From assembly GCA_003439945.1 (NCBI GenBank), contig QVRM01002008.1, forward strand, positions 28,501-92,500: a stretch of DNA of 64,000 nt, given 5' to 3'. Position 1 is the stretch's first letter; each line of letters begins with the position of its first letter. This DNA is from Dermanyssus gallinae. Lineage: Eukaryota > Arthropoda > Arachnida > Mesostigmata > Dermanyssidae. A program made the translations under genes and the position numbers. The notes beneath the pieces were generated by a model that saw only the letters and a list, made by a program, of their open reading frames with translations, searched no databases and had not been told where the DNA came from. Shown here piece by piece: positions 47,874 to 57,986 of the stretch.

Positions 47874-48898
47874 CGTATGTAATACACGTAGACTCCGCGA
47901 CTTTACCTATCTTGTGCAAGTACTTCTGGAAGTATCCGTGCTCCGTCAGTACCTGCGTCAGGTATTAGGTGACGTGGCCATGCTTTCTGTTGAACCATTT
48001 ATCTAGGTCAGGGGGATCTGGCAAGTCCAGGCTCCTGGGGCCTCCGGTAACAATTGGCTTTATTCCCGTAGCCAGTCCTCAAGCGTTTGCTGTTGAGCTG
48101 CCTCTTTCTTTTGGCGTTCTCGTCTTCGCCGCACTCGCTTTTCAATTAGCCTAGGCCACAACATGAACCTAGCAATCTCGATCACCGCTATTGTTTCGAC
48201 CGTGCAATACGCGCTGGCGATTCTTATCGCAAGCTTCCGCTACGTCTTCAGAAGCCGGTCTCTGTTCCTATTTAACTCCATTGCATTGGGACCCCACGTG
48301 GATGCGGCGTAGAGCACAATAGACTCTGCCACAGAGGCAAGAAGCCTTCTCTTGCCCTCCGCCGCTCCCTGTGTCCTTGGCAGAATTTTTTCCAGGCCGT
48401 GTACGATTATTTCTGCCTTGGCGGTCATCTTATCAATGTGTTTGTTGCCGTTGAGGGCTTTGTTGATGGTCACATCCAACGTATCGGACCGACTGCTTGA
48501 CTTCGATGGCCACTCCATCGAATGCTACTTGGACCTCTCCGTACTTCTTCCGTCCTGTGAGACGCACAGCCTGACTTTTTTCAGGGGCCAGCCGAAGCCG
48601 ATGACCCGCTATCCAGGCGTTTAATATTTCGATGGCAAGCCGGACCCGCCCTTTGAGTGCGTCCGCATTGCGCACCGTGACAAAGGACGGCCAAAAAGAC
48701 ATTACGAACGTTCAGAAGGACGGCCATGCAAAGCGCTCTAGTCCACTTTTTCGCTGCTTTCCTCTAGCGCCCGATTCATGGCCACTTCTCTCGAGCGCTT
48801 ATGTCGGAAGCCAAACTGGCTGTCCGATAGCGCTCTTTTTCACTCTAATTCAGCTTTCAGCCTGTTGTTGAGTATCGCCCCGAATGTCTTCCCGATGA

Positions 48899-49047
48899 TC
48901 TCTAGGAACATATCGGACGATACCCTGGGTCTGTCGGCAGCTTTCCTGGTTTCCTTATCAATGCCCCTGTTATTGAGTATCATCATCATCATCAGTTTCT
49001 CTAGGAAACATATCGGACGGCAGCTTTCCTAGTTTCCTTATCAATGC
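48899..49047 (+). repeat. Local duplication around an (ATC)n tract
   Basis: TCTCTAGGAACATATCGGACG and GGCAGCTTTCCTGGTTTCC at 48899-48966 recur at 49000-49047 without a 16-base middle piece, separated by an ATC run. Confidence 0.8.
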
Positions 49048-49239
49048 AAGGTCCTCTATCCTCCACTGTAGTGGATAAACCCACTCCTAAAGGCCATCCG
49101 CTTAAACAATTCTGGCTGCTCTTGTAGGCTGACCTTCACTGCTTCTGCTGGTATTCCGTCAGGGCCGGAAACCTTGCCTTTCGGCGAGCGATCCGCAGCG
49201 GCCATTATGCTTCAAGAGTGCGAGAGTGTGTGCGAGAGA

Positions 49240-49350
49240 AGACGAAGCCATCTTGTCTCCGCGCGTAGTCCGGCGGACGGTGCAGACAAAGACGAAGTCA
49301 TCTTATCTCCGCGCGCACTCCCACGTACAGGGCAGACGAAGACGAACGCA
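49240..49350 (+). repeat. 50-bp tandem repeat, 2.2 units
   Basis: Units begin with AGACGAAG-CATCTT-TCTCCGCGCG at 49240 and 49290, with a partial unit at 49340. Confidence 0.8.
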
Positions 49351-49359
49351 CCCAGTGTA

Positions 49360-50649
49360 GACCTGTGAGGCGATTCAACAAGTGTGCATTGTATAATCTA
49401 ACATTCTCGCGACAGCATCGTTGCATTTCCCCAAGAACAAAAGAAGAACAACAAGAAATGCTCGTATTCCCGTCGTCGGGCCATGCAAGGCCGTTTCAAG
49501 ATCCTCTGCTGCCTACCAGCAAGGCGATAAAGAGATACCTTAACGTTCCAGTTAAGAAGCCAGGCCGTCCCGCCATTGACGTCGACGGCATAGAACCTCT
49601 GAAGGAGATGGATCACTCGTGTGCCGAGGCTTTCGGCAATTAACAACGCCCTGCGGATACATCCCCAAAGGGACTTCGCTTCGACAAGAACGGACTGCGC
49701 AGAGGCTGATCTTAAACGGGGCGTTGATACAGGGCGTAGCGGCGGCATACGGTCGGGCGTAAGCGGTTCTCAAGGAGGAGATGTCAGAATAGTGGTAGAG
49801 TCCTGCAAGTTAAAAAATACCAGGATGGAGCAAAAAGAGGTATCAAAGAGACTAGACCTGGATCTCCGCAGGGTCGAAGTGGCACTGGATTCCTTCAAGG
49901 TTTCTCTGCGGACCTCGCTGGAGGACGGGGAGGAGGAGATCGGGAGCCTCCGGACCTTACTGGAGGCGGCACAGAGCGAACGAGATGATTTGCTGGCGCG
50001 GCCTCCTCAATCCTCGTACCCTTTGGCGATCTGCCTGCGATGCGCCCCGGTGGATCCAGAAGCTACCGAAGTGTATCGCGTCTCGCGGCGCCGACGACTT
50101 GCTAAACTATCGGGCCTGTTCTGACCTCCGGGCTCTCTTCGGCAGGTTTCCCCATCTTCCGAAAGGATCACTTCCCTCAAAGAAATGAGGGGCGTGCTGG
50201 TCGTCCTGAGGGCAAAGGCTGACTCGGAGGTTCGCCTGTTTCGCTGGTTATTTTTTTTCTCTATTACGTCTGCTTACACAGCCCCTAGGCATGGCGACGG
50301 TGTTGCATACTATGGACACCTGGGAGTCTTTTGCTGGGTCTCCGGGAAACGGTGTAACCTTGTGGTAGGCATTTTACATCCCGACAAGCCCTGCGATGAA
50401 GCTGTGATCACTCTGTTCCGCTTCGTTATTGAGCGCATGACCCAGCTCTCAACCTCAGCGGCCACAGAACCCCCTGTCCTATACGTCGTCTACCAGTGGC
50501 GCTCAGAAACGACGCAGCGTATTTTGAAGACTCTCGTGGTCCAGTCGTTTCGAGACGGCTTTATAGAGATTTGCCGGGCAGACGGGCTGCAAGCAGGTCG
50601 GCTGCCATTGAGTGCCGCCAGTAAAGAGCCCTGTCAGCTACGTCCTTAA
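49360..50649 (+). pseudogene. Unrecognised ORFs, possibly ORF1 region of a non-LTR relic
   Basis: Two plus-strand frames: 49621-50124 (167 codons) with a likely coiled coil (KEVSKRLDLDLRRVEVAL and RTLLEAAQSERDDLLAR), and 50185-50649 (154 codons) with AYYGHLGVFCWVSGKRCN and LVVGILHPDKPCDEAVI. Neither carries a motif I know. Their position upstream of an R1-like C-terminal fragment on the same strand (51180-51560), together with the tandem repeat just upstream, suggests the 5' UTR and ORF1 of an internally deleted element. A host origin cannot be excluded. Confidence 0.35.
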
Positions 50650-51046
50650 CGAGACACATGTCTGTCAGAATCAGGGTCAAAAAGAGCCGGACCTGAGCTG
50701 ACATAGTGATAAAAAAGTGATCTTCCAATAAAACTCTGCAAGACCCGGAGGGTTACCTGTATGGGGTATGGGTGTCAATAACATCTCACCGATACCCGAA
50801 ATACTCACTGCCAGTCACCGGGGCCTTCAATGCGGTGCACACTGCCCGCTAAACGACTACCGCTACTTAGCGTTTGAACTGATCTCGCCGACCACGCGTC
50901 GCCCCGGAACACCAGGAGTACATGGCAGATGCAGTACACCAACAAAGCTGCTCCAAAGTATTTTTCTAAAAACCGGTTTGCTAGCTTGGCGCATGATCTT
51001 GCATTGGTGGTCACCACTCGCACATGGACAATCCTAACTAGGGCGA

Positions 51047-51162
51047 ACACGGCTCGTGATTGAATAAACAGGTGAATGACTGAACATCACCTGGACTTAG
51101 TACCACACGGCTCGTGATCGAATAAACAGGCCGATGACTGAACATCACCTGGACTTAGTACC
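51047..51162 (+). repeat. 58-bp tandem duplication
   Basis: Two consecutive 58-base units starting ACACGGCTCGTGAT at 51047 and 51105, differing at a few positions near the AATAAACAGG segment. Confidence 0.9.
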
Positions 51163-51179
51163 ACAAAAAACGAGGCCTT

Positions 51180-51680
51180 TTTTAACCGGCCGCAGGCGGT
51201 CAGGGCCCTGGAGCTCAACGTTTTTACGCCGTCCCGCCACGCCAAGTACCTAGGGGTGACTCTAGGGAACAGGTCTACCTGGCCTACCAGATATCAGGTT
51301 ACGCAAAAATTAGTAGGAGTATCGCCCAACCTAGCACGCAAAGAGTAGTAGGAGTATCGCCCAACCTGGCCCGTATACTCTGACCAATACATATTACATT
51401 GCCCAGGCGCTGAGCGGACATGGCCAGTTTCAGTCCGACATGATAATGAGCGGAAAAGCAGGGACGGACATATGCGTCATCTGCGACGCCAGAGTGCGAA
51501 AATGTACGGCTAAAAATAATCGCCGGGTGCGATTCGTCGCCCGAAGCCCCCCCGCCCCCGATTTAACTTAGTAGGACTAAGCAGCATGACCTGTTTGGGA
51601 CGCATCTACAAACTAAGGAAAGAGCTGAAGCGTGAGGCTTCTCCCTCCTGTTCTTGAGAAAATTCACTAAATAAATAAAT
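51180..51680 (+). mobile_element. R1-like 3' fragment
   Basis: Plus strand reads NRPQAVRALELN, RHAKYLGVTLGNRSTWP, then after a local duplication (TAGTAGGAGTATCGCCCAACCT twice, 51317-51370) VSPNLAR, ALSGHGQFQSDM and DICVICDA. These are the connection and C-terminal zinc regions of R1-like ORF2. A short AT-rich end (CACTAAATAAATAAATTTTCC) may be its 3' tail. Confidence 0.6.
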
Positions 51681-51695
51681 TTTCCTCATTTATGG

Positions 51696-52520
51696 TCATC
51701 TATGGTTTTCTGGCTCTTGCATTTCTCTATCTATCTGAAACAATATAACGCGTCTTCTGGAATTTGTGTCTCGTAATTGGTCACCTAAGCGTCTCCTAAT
51801 GTCCTCTAACAGGTCACGAATTTGTAATCTTATCTCATGGCACATTGCGCGGTTATCCAACTCCTCCATTTGTGTCTCCACGTCCTGCAGTTTTCTAAGT
51901 ATAGCGAGTGTCTTACGCAACAGACGGTCGTGTTCCTCATTAAGGCTACGCATACACTCGTCAAAATATAGTCCTGGACGTCCACGTTGACCTGCTCCAG
52001 GTGATATGTCAAAGCCACGGCCAGGTTGTCTACGTGGAGGTGCTCCACGTGGAGGTGAGATGTCATCGCCACGATGGCGAGGTCGTCCACGTGGAGGTGT
52101 TATGTCATCGCCACGATGGCGAGGTCGTCCACGTGGAGGTGTTATGTCATAGCCACCATGGCGAGGTCGTCCACGTGGAGGTGCTTCACGTGGAGGTGAG
52201 ATGTCATCGCCACCATGGCGAGGTCGTCCACGTGGAGGTGCTTCACGTGGAGGTGATATGTCATCGCCACCATGGCGAGGTCGTCCACGTGGAGGTGCTT
52301 CACGTGGAGGTGAGATGTCATCGCCACCATGGCGAGGTCGTCCACGTGGAGGTGCTTCACGTGGAGGTGATATGTCTGGACGTATGCGAATACAACGCGG
52401 ATAACGACCACCCATAATGCAACGAGACAATGCCGTCCGCCGACCTTTTGCTATGTGACCATTTTTTGTTTTCTGCATCCCAACAAATTTAGCCGGTTGC
52501 AGGAGATCTAATGATTTCAT
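51696..52520 (-). CDS. Intact 274-codon ORF: Pro/Arg-rich tandem repeats plus coiled coil; unidentified
   Basis: A complete minus-strand frame from ATG 52520 (in-frame TGA nine codons upstream) to TAG 51696. The N-terminal 48 residues are basic. Residues about 49-124 comprise four near-identical 19-residue units (DISPPREAPPRGRPRHGGD), followed by two 14-residue units (DITPPRGRPRHRGD) and a partial unit. The C-terminal 100 residues are charged and predicted by eye to form a coiled coil (RSLNEEHDRLLRKTLAILRK, VETQMEELDNRAMCHEIRLQ). RGRPR-rich repeats could bind nucleic acid, and the coiled coil could drive oligomerisation. I know no family with this layout. No splice sites are needed. It might be host, a LINE ORF1 or a non-autonomous element gene. 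Confidence 0.5.
   Translation of the reverse strand: MKSLDLLQPAKFVGMQKTKNGHIAKGRRTALSRCIMGGRYPRCIRIRPDISPPREAPPRGRPRHGGDDISPPREAPPRGRPRHGGDDISPPREAPPRGRPRHGGDDISPPREAPPRGRPRHGGYDITPPRGRPRHRGDDITPPRGRPRHRGDDISPPRGAPPRRQPGRGFDISPGAGQRGRPGLYFDECMRSLNEEHDRLLRKTLAILRKLQDVETQMEELDNRAMCHEIRLQIRDLLEDIRRRLGDQLRDTNSRRRVILFQIDREMQEPENHR
52026..52380. repeat. Tandem repeat array, 57-bp and 42-bp units
   Basis: Plus strand units contain ATGTCATCGCCACCATGG, CGAGGTCGTCCACGTGGAGG and TGCTTCACGTGGAGGTGA. Unit lengths are multiples of three, so the minus-strand frame is kept. Confidence 0.95.
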
Positions 52521-52694
52521 CAGGACACAAGGCTTACGACTACCTCAGCAGGGAATATGGAATAAAAATGTAGAATTTGGCTGTATCTTGGAACCGTTGT
52601 GGAATCCAGCTGTAGAAGGGTAGATCGCATGGGTTTCAAAATCGTTGTTGTATGTTACAAGCTACATATTTCGTAGCTATATACCACTATGGGA

Positions 52695-52860
52695 TTCAGA
52701 TTCAGATTCAGATTCAAAACGTGGTTTATTTGCGAAACTGCATTACAAATGCTTAAGTTTTCGAGAAAAAAAATTCATCGCAATTGTTATTAATGCGCTG
52801 AACTGCACCATACTTTTTCAGAACGTAGTTGGGGTAGTTAAGTAATTGCATTTTTTCTCA
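52695..52860 (-). mobile_element. Daphne/L2-like 3' end fragment
   Basis: CAAAACGTGGTTTATTTGCG and AACTGCATTACAAATGCTTAAG match the 3' terminus of the element at 20763-24480, but the tail repeat is GAATCT-type (plus strand ATTCAG units at 52693-52714) instead of TTGAAA-type. Confidence 0.8.
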
Positions 52861-52869
52861 ATAATATTT

Positions 52870-53641
52870 CGTTATTTACACAACATTTACCTGCCTCCAA
52901 ACCTTTATCCTCAGACTCCGCCTCTCCCGTCTGACAGCACTACAACACGCATCTTGTGGTCCAATGGATGCTAACCACCGAGCACTTCGAAAAAGACTCA
53001 GCCAAAACAAGACTTCTTTGCGAGCACTTGGGAACCTCTATTGAGACCGCTACCCAAGAGACCGATTACTGGTTTCAACGACTACACAACACGTTCGATG
53101 GGACACATTTTAAAAAGCACAGAAAATGCCCTTTGTACATTACTGGAGAAAGGGTATGACCTCTCTATCGGGTAAGGAGTATTTAAACCTACTAAAGCTC
53201 AGGATCAACGCACTACCAACGCGTGCAAGATTGGCTAGGGGACGCCCGGGCTACAATAAACGTTGTAGGCACGGGTGTCATGCGCCTGAGACGTTGGCTC
53301 ATGTCGCTCAGATGTGCGATACAACACACAAACAAACTATAAAGAGACACGACGACGTCTGTGATCGCGTGGCGCATCTTCTCCGCAAGAGGGGTCATGA
53401 GGTGGTTCGTGAGCGAGTATTCCGTCGACCGGGCGCACCGGGTCTTAAGCTCGACCTCGTAATAGCAGCACCTACCGAGGTCTTGGTTTTAGATTCCGAG
53501 GTTTGCGGCCCGAACAGGGACTTCGCAAAAGCGCGGCAGGTCAAGATCACCAAATATGACGTCGAGTTCCTAAGAGCGGCGCTCTCTATGAGTGGTGTAT
53601 GGGACTCCGAATCTGCGAGTACGCTCTTGGGGCTCGGCTGA
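52870..53641 (+). mobile_element. R2-like non-LTR retrotransposon, C-terminal fragment
   Basis: 5'-truncated copy holding the C-terminal zinc motif and restriction-like endonuclease of an R2-like element. The related copy at 57300-61000 lies on the other strand. Two open pieces (52956-53159 and 53126-53641) in different frames show a frameshift near 53140. Confidence 0.8.
53126..53641 (+). pseudogene. R2-like ORF C-terminus: CCHC motif and restriction-like endonuclease
   Basis: 171 open codons to TGA. CRHGCHAPETLAHVAQMC forms C-x3-C-x7-H-x4-C (C47, C51, H59, C64), the classic motif between RT and endonuclease in R2-group elements. It is followed by LKLDLVIA (D110) and LVLDSEV (D123, E125), matching the K-x-D...D-x-E core of the restriction-like fold that nicks the target. 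The end reads SGVWDSESASTLLGLG. Only the C-terminus is present, so the fragment is inactive. Confidence 0.85.
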
Positions 53642-53668
53642 GACTAAATACTTATAGAGCAACAGCGG

Positions 53669-54998
53669 GGACTATACATGTTCATAACGTAACAGCGGAG
53701 ACTTCCATCGACATTTGGGGTCTAGAATTACTCGAGATCTCTATATTTGACACAACTACACCGCCCCTAAATTATACAGCCACTAACAAGATTCATGTCT
53801 TAGCGAACGAATTAAGCGGAATAACGACGTTAGGCTTATTTACGACGACTTGACGGAGACAAAAGCAGCAACTATAATTAATACCCAGTGAACTTCCTCT
53901 GAAGTCTGATGACCTCAAAACTATGGTTAGGTATGGTGTGAAACAAGTTTCGGATGACGTCTTATGAGAGCTCGCCCCGAGCCTTCTCAAGGTTCTATCT
54001 GGTTTGAAAACTGTTTTTCGTCGGCGTAAACCTTTCGGGCGAGCCAGCTCCACACATTCTTGGTGATATTGAGGTCAGGTGAGACTGCAGGCCAGCGTAG
54101 GACCTCAATGTGGCGTTGTTTGGACCAGCTTCAGATTAGCCCGGCGGTGTGAATCGGAGCGTGATCGTGTTGGAAAAAAAACTTTGTATGATACCCGACA
54201 GCAGCTCAGATCATCACCGAACCGCCGCCTCAGTGAGGTTTTGACAAAGTTTTGAAAATGTGTTCTTTCTTGCACACATCGTGGAAATAATAGTTAAATT
54301 TATTGGGCCCATCAAAGATGATTTTTTTTAATCCGAAAAGAGCACTCTGTGCCACTCAGTGGTCCATGGCATCGTATCGTGGGCACTCAATGGTCCATGA
54401 CACACATGTGTGGTCCTGAGTAGGTGTTGCACATTTCACACGTTCGTTTGCACACTAGAGGCCGCCACAATTGCCCTTGCCGAGAGCGCAGAGTTCGACG
54501 CTTGCTTCAAAAAAATCACGCTTGCTCGTTCTAAGATGCCATTTAGATGCCCGGAACGGCATTTTTTACGGCTTTGTTTTCACCTAAACTCTAGCGATAA
54601 GAGACCGATGTCCATATAAGTCTTGATTTGGACCGTTTCGACGCTCGTAAGGCGCCACCCTAAGCCCATCATTCCAACACAAACACTTCTGATAAGAGGT
54701 TTAATTTTGCTTCCGTCGAGTCGTAAAATAAGCTTAAACGCGATTCCGCTTTATTCGTTCGCTAAAACATGCATCTTAATAGTGGCTGTATAATTTTCAA
54801 TGTACCTGTGTCAAATATAGATATCTCGTGTTACAAAGTAATTCTAGACCCCAAATGTCGATGAAAGTCTCCGCTGTTACTCTATGAGCATATATCACTG
54901 TAGTCTTCACACGAATTGAATAATACATGTGTGTACTGCAGCAAATGTTAAAAAAGCTTAAAATAAAACAGGTGGCTGTATCTTTTTTTTACTGACTG
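53669..54998 (-). mobile_element. Tc1-like transposon copy 2 with long inverted repeats
   Basis: Same family as 3851-5314. Its left arm retains the inner inverted repeat (CGAACGAATTAAGCGGAATAA and neighbours, 53740-53865) that copy 1 has lost, while its outermost left tip is missing. The right arm spans about 54700-54998 and ends with CTGTATC then an A/T run and ACTGACTG, followed by (TA)n. The interior holds a more decayed transposase with WPAVSPDLNITKNVWSW near 54080-54120. Confidence 0.8.
54040..54600 (-). pseudogene. Tc1-like transposase pseudogene (copy 2)
   Basis: Fragments in order: an FDGPNKFNYYFHDV-like block near 54300, the second-Asp block QHDHAPIHTA near 54155-54125, and the final block with SPDLNITKN, where Lys again replaces the catalytic Glu as in copy 1. 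Multiple frameshifts. Confidence 0.65.
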
Positions 54999-55000
54999 TG

Positions 55001-55020
55001 TATATATATATATATATATA
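55001..55020. repeat. (TA)n microsatellite
   Basis: 20 bases of TA between the Tc1-like right end and the 3' end of the adjacent LINE fragment. Confidence 0.95.
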
Positions 55021-55515
55021 TGATTGATTTATTGTTCGCTTGGCATGTATACCTGAATACACATGTCACCCTTTTATGTTAGGGTTGCTTAGAGCGGCAG
55101 CATATATATTACCCTTCAATACCTACTGAGTATTTGCTTCACATTGTGACAACCTCTTCTTTATAATATCGACCAGGTCATTTCTAACATTTGGTCCTAG
55201 AGCTAGGGCCACCGACAGCTCTATATCTCTGCTCCCCCTTAAGGCTATACATTCTTTAATAATATGTTCGATTGATTCATTCTCTAGCCCACATGCTCGA
55301 CATTCTGTACTTTGCTTCTCATTATATTTAGCTCTATGTATCCTTGTATCCAACATCCCTGCCCTGGCATCTGCCAATAGCCCACTCGCTCTTGACTTAT
55401 CGTATACCCATTCTACCCCACCCCTTTCCCTCTTTTTCTTTTTCATACATAGTTGCCAAACTTAATTTGAAACCCATCACCAATTTCCATTTGTCTGTAT
55501 ATGACTTGAGAGAAA
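55021..55515 (-). mobile_element. Non-LTR retrotransposon 3' fragment with C-terminal zinc motif
   Basis: Minus strand 55446-55123 encodes 107 residues with ECRACGLENESIEHIIKEC (C-x2-C-x7-H-x4-C), the RVT-type C-terminal zinc motif of several LINE clades. Upstream in another frame is a TDKWKLVMGFKLSLATMY segment. The 3' UTR ends AATAAATCAATCA and then (TA)n, a simple-repeat tail. Clade not determined. Confidence 0.7.
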
Positions 55516-55519
55516 AATT

Positions 55520-55541
55520 AATATATATATATATATATATA
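55520..55541. repeat. (TA)n microsatellite
   Basis: 22 bases of alternating TA. Confidence 0.95.
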
Positions 55542-55719
55542 ACTCCCCTAGAAAACGACGAAACTGGAAGAAACTCAATCGAGTTCCCTGTACCTATTGG
55601 CGTTTGAAGTATTTGTCTACCTGGTGCACCCACTGACTCGGCTCAGATCGAAAAAATTGCTCTAAATGCATGACTTTTACAAATCGTTCTGGTGTGCATT
55701 CAATAAGCATTCTAGCTAG

Positions 55720-56100
55720 ATAGAATTTTCAAACGAAATTAAAATGTCGCTGCTGCCATCCGCTAATGGCAGTGTTGCGCCACAAAACGCAGACGAAGCA
55801 TCGTCAGCTGTGCAATGACGGACGCCTAGCAGCAGTTCGTCTGTCTTGTGAATCGCGAAACGTCGTCGTTTCCTATATGGACTGGAGAGCCAAGAATCGA
55901 CGCATATACTGAATGATTTGTTTTTTTTTCTAACCAATACCACAGGGTAACAGATTCCTGGTTGGCTTTCCGACGACTTCTTTGTCGACAAAGATGGCGA
56001 AAGCCAACCAGACCCGATATAGCCTCAAAGGAATCGGCCATCGGTGGTGTTCAAATAAATGATATGAAACCGCATGGCTTGCTATAGTATATTTTGGCTT
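55720..56100 (-). pseudogene. Ty3/Gypsy-like RT scrap
   Basis: Minus strand reads YPVVLVRKKNKSFSICVDSW and then a degenerate DELLLGVRHC, corresponding to the PVVLVRKKDG-x-RFCVDYR block of Gypsy RTs. An upstream SHAVSYHL segment fits the preceding region. No LTR was found near it. Tentative. Confidence 0.45.
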
Positions 56101-57299
56101 AGATCAGCCCCTGAGCAGTCGGAATACTCCGTCGCACAGCGCAGACAACGTTCAATGTCTGGGCGGGTCTCGTCATACTGCTCCTGGCGCGCATCTCAGA
56201 ACCTAAAATGCGTTTAATCCACTTTGATGATCTGGATAGTCGGGTGTCTTCTGAACGATGCCCCTGTCTGCAGCTCTTCATCAATCCGTCAAATGTGGGC
56301 AGCGGCGTGGTCACGGCGAATATGCTGAGGACGCTGCTGCTGCTGGAAAACAAAATCGTCGTGCTCGTAAAAGCCCGTCGTAGCCTTTAACCTCCGCAGG
56401 TTAACAAACGTTACTGTGCTACTAACTGGCGTGGGATCTCATCCTATCTTCGTCGGTCGCCACTAATATGTATTGACTCCTGTACCGCCGCTTCGCTAAA
56501 CTCAACCAATACCTACAAGGAATAACAACAATACGTGGTCTCCGGACGACGGTTGGCAAACCAGGCGAGACGCCTGTCCAGCGGCCACCTTGGGCGCGCC
56601 CCTAAGTAACAGCTATATGTATGTGTCACACTACGTCTGAGCTTTGACAGCTTTCGGCCATGGACGCCATATTTGCAGTAGCACTTTGGACTGCGGGGCC
56701 ACCCACCATGTACCCAGGAATTCCCCAAATTACTTCGCGAATACCGCCGCTGACAGGACAGTATGACACTCGTGTTATTCAAGCATACCGTTTTGCTTTG
56801 TCGGACACTGGGCCGCACACCCTGGATATGTCGCAAGACGGACAGGCAGGGAGACCGAGCAAGGCGATACACATTTTCATAATTGCACGTTTTTAACAAT
56901 TGTAACAGATAAAGGCGTTCTAGCATGTCGTTTAACAAACCTCAATATTCACTCATCCAGCTCCGAAACCTCCAGCAGTCACCGCGGCGGCGTCAACAAT
57001 AACAATAACGACGCAACCTAACGTCGGTAACGGAGAAGAGCCGCCATCCATGATCGTTGCGTCTGAAACCGTCACAGGTGTTCGAAACGACGCACAGGAG
57101 AAAGCGAGTGCAAATCAGTGGGGGAACGTTAAACACCGACGACATCGCTGCATTAGATTAAACCAGGAGCATCCTCCAAGAAAGTAATGGATAAGGCTAA
57201 ATATATATAATATTGTGATGATTTATCAATAATTTACAATACGTAAATGCACACTCGGCAGTGCTCGCCCTAATGAAAATGATGGTAAAAAGGTGTCAC
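56101..57299. other. Unassigned, perhaps further Gypsy remnants
   Basis: Open frames at 56513-56938 (minus) and 56660-56896 (plus) contain nothing recognisable. Confidence 0.35.
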
Positions 57300-57497
57300 G
57301 TAAGGTTAAAAATCAGCTGTTCGTGTCCTTGCTTGATGGCAGCCCCTGCTCTTATGGACTCGGTGCAAGCTGTATATCCTCAAGGTCCCTTGCAACGTTA
57401 AGACGGTAAAATCCATAAGATTCCTCTTTGTGACGCCGAGCCCCAAGAGCGTACTCGCCGATTCGGAGTCCCATACACCACTCATAGGGATAGTTAC

Positions 57498-57784
57498 TGT
57501 AGTGTCCACCATCCTCATGACCGGCCAGCGACCGTTACGAGTTCGCCGTTCTCTCGCTCAAGGAACACGTCCTCTGCCTGGCTTGCACCAACGACTACTA
57601 ACTCATTTATTTATATGCCTTCTTATATACTCACAGATTGCCCGCGCATTTAGTGACTTCCCGCGTATTCGCTAATAGAATGGCGGCATCTTCTATTGGG
57701 CGCCATGTATTTATCTTGCTTCACCATTGCCGCCAACCGACGTTGTCTATGCCTGTACTGCCTAACGGACACTGCTATCCTACA
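57498..57784 (-). repeat. 3' LTR of Gypsy-type element
   Basis: 287 bases, TG...CA bounded. On the plus strand it is followed by TTATCTCCTCCTTC (57785-57798), the complement of a purine-rich tract (GAAGGAGGAGATAA) lying just before this LTR on the minus strand. Confidence 0.88.
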
Positions 57785-57986
57785 TTATCTCCTCCTTCAT
57801 AAGCTTGATTCGAATTTTATCCCCACTTCCTCCCGTAAATGGCTCTAACTTGCCGTGGACGTCCTTTACAGCGGTCGTCTTTGTGTTTACCATTTGATGC
57901 ACTCGGCGGCAGCTGGCCTCCGTATACTGACCCAGTCGCCGGGCACGGCCGCACGAACCTGGCTCCGATTGCGGTTATTTTTCCGT

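Larger units (their letters stand above)
47340..49190 (-). mobile_element. R1-like retrotransposon relic (RT C-terminal half) with nested solo LTR
   Basis: Minus-strand pieces in order: KVSGPDGIPAEAVKVSLQ near 49170-49120, RVRLAIEILNAWIAGHRLRL and APEKSQAVRLTGRKK near 48640-48550, RLLASVAESIVLYAASTWG near 48350-48290, LTQVLTEHGYFQKYL near 47970-47920, then after the solo LTR the C-terminal zinc motif YCTGEVDDVTHTVFLC near 47580-47535. This family differs from the 30.7-34.9 kb element. Gaps and frameshifts throughout. Confidence 0.7.

Noticed and set aside
52001..52417. Tandem array considered as a CRISPR array
   Set aside because: Units are contiguous with no variable spacers, in a eukaryotic context and within an ORF.
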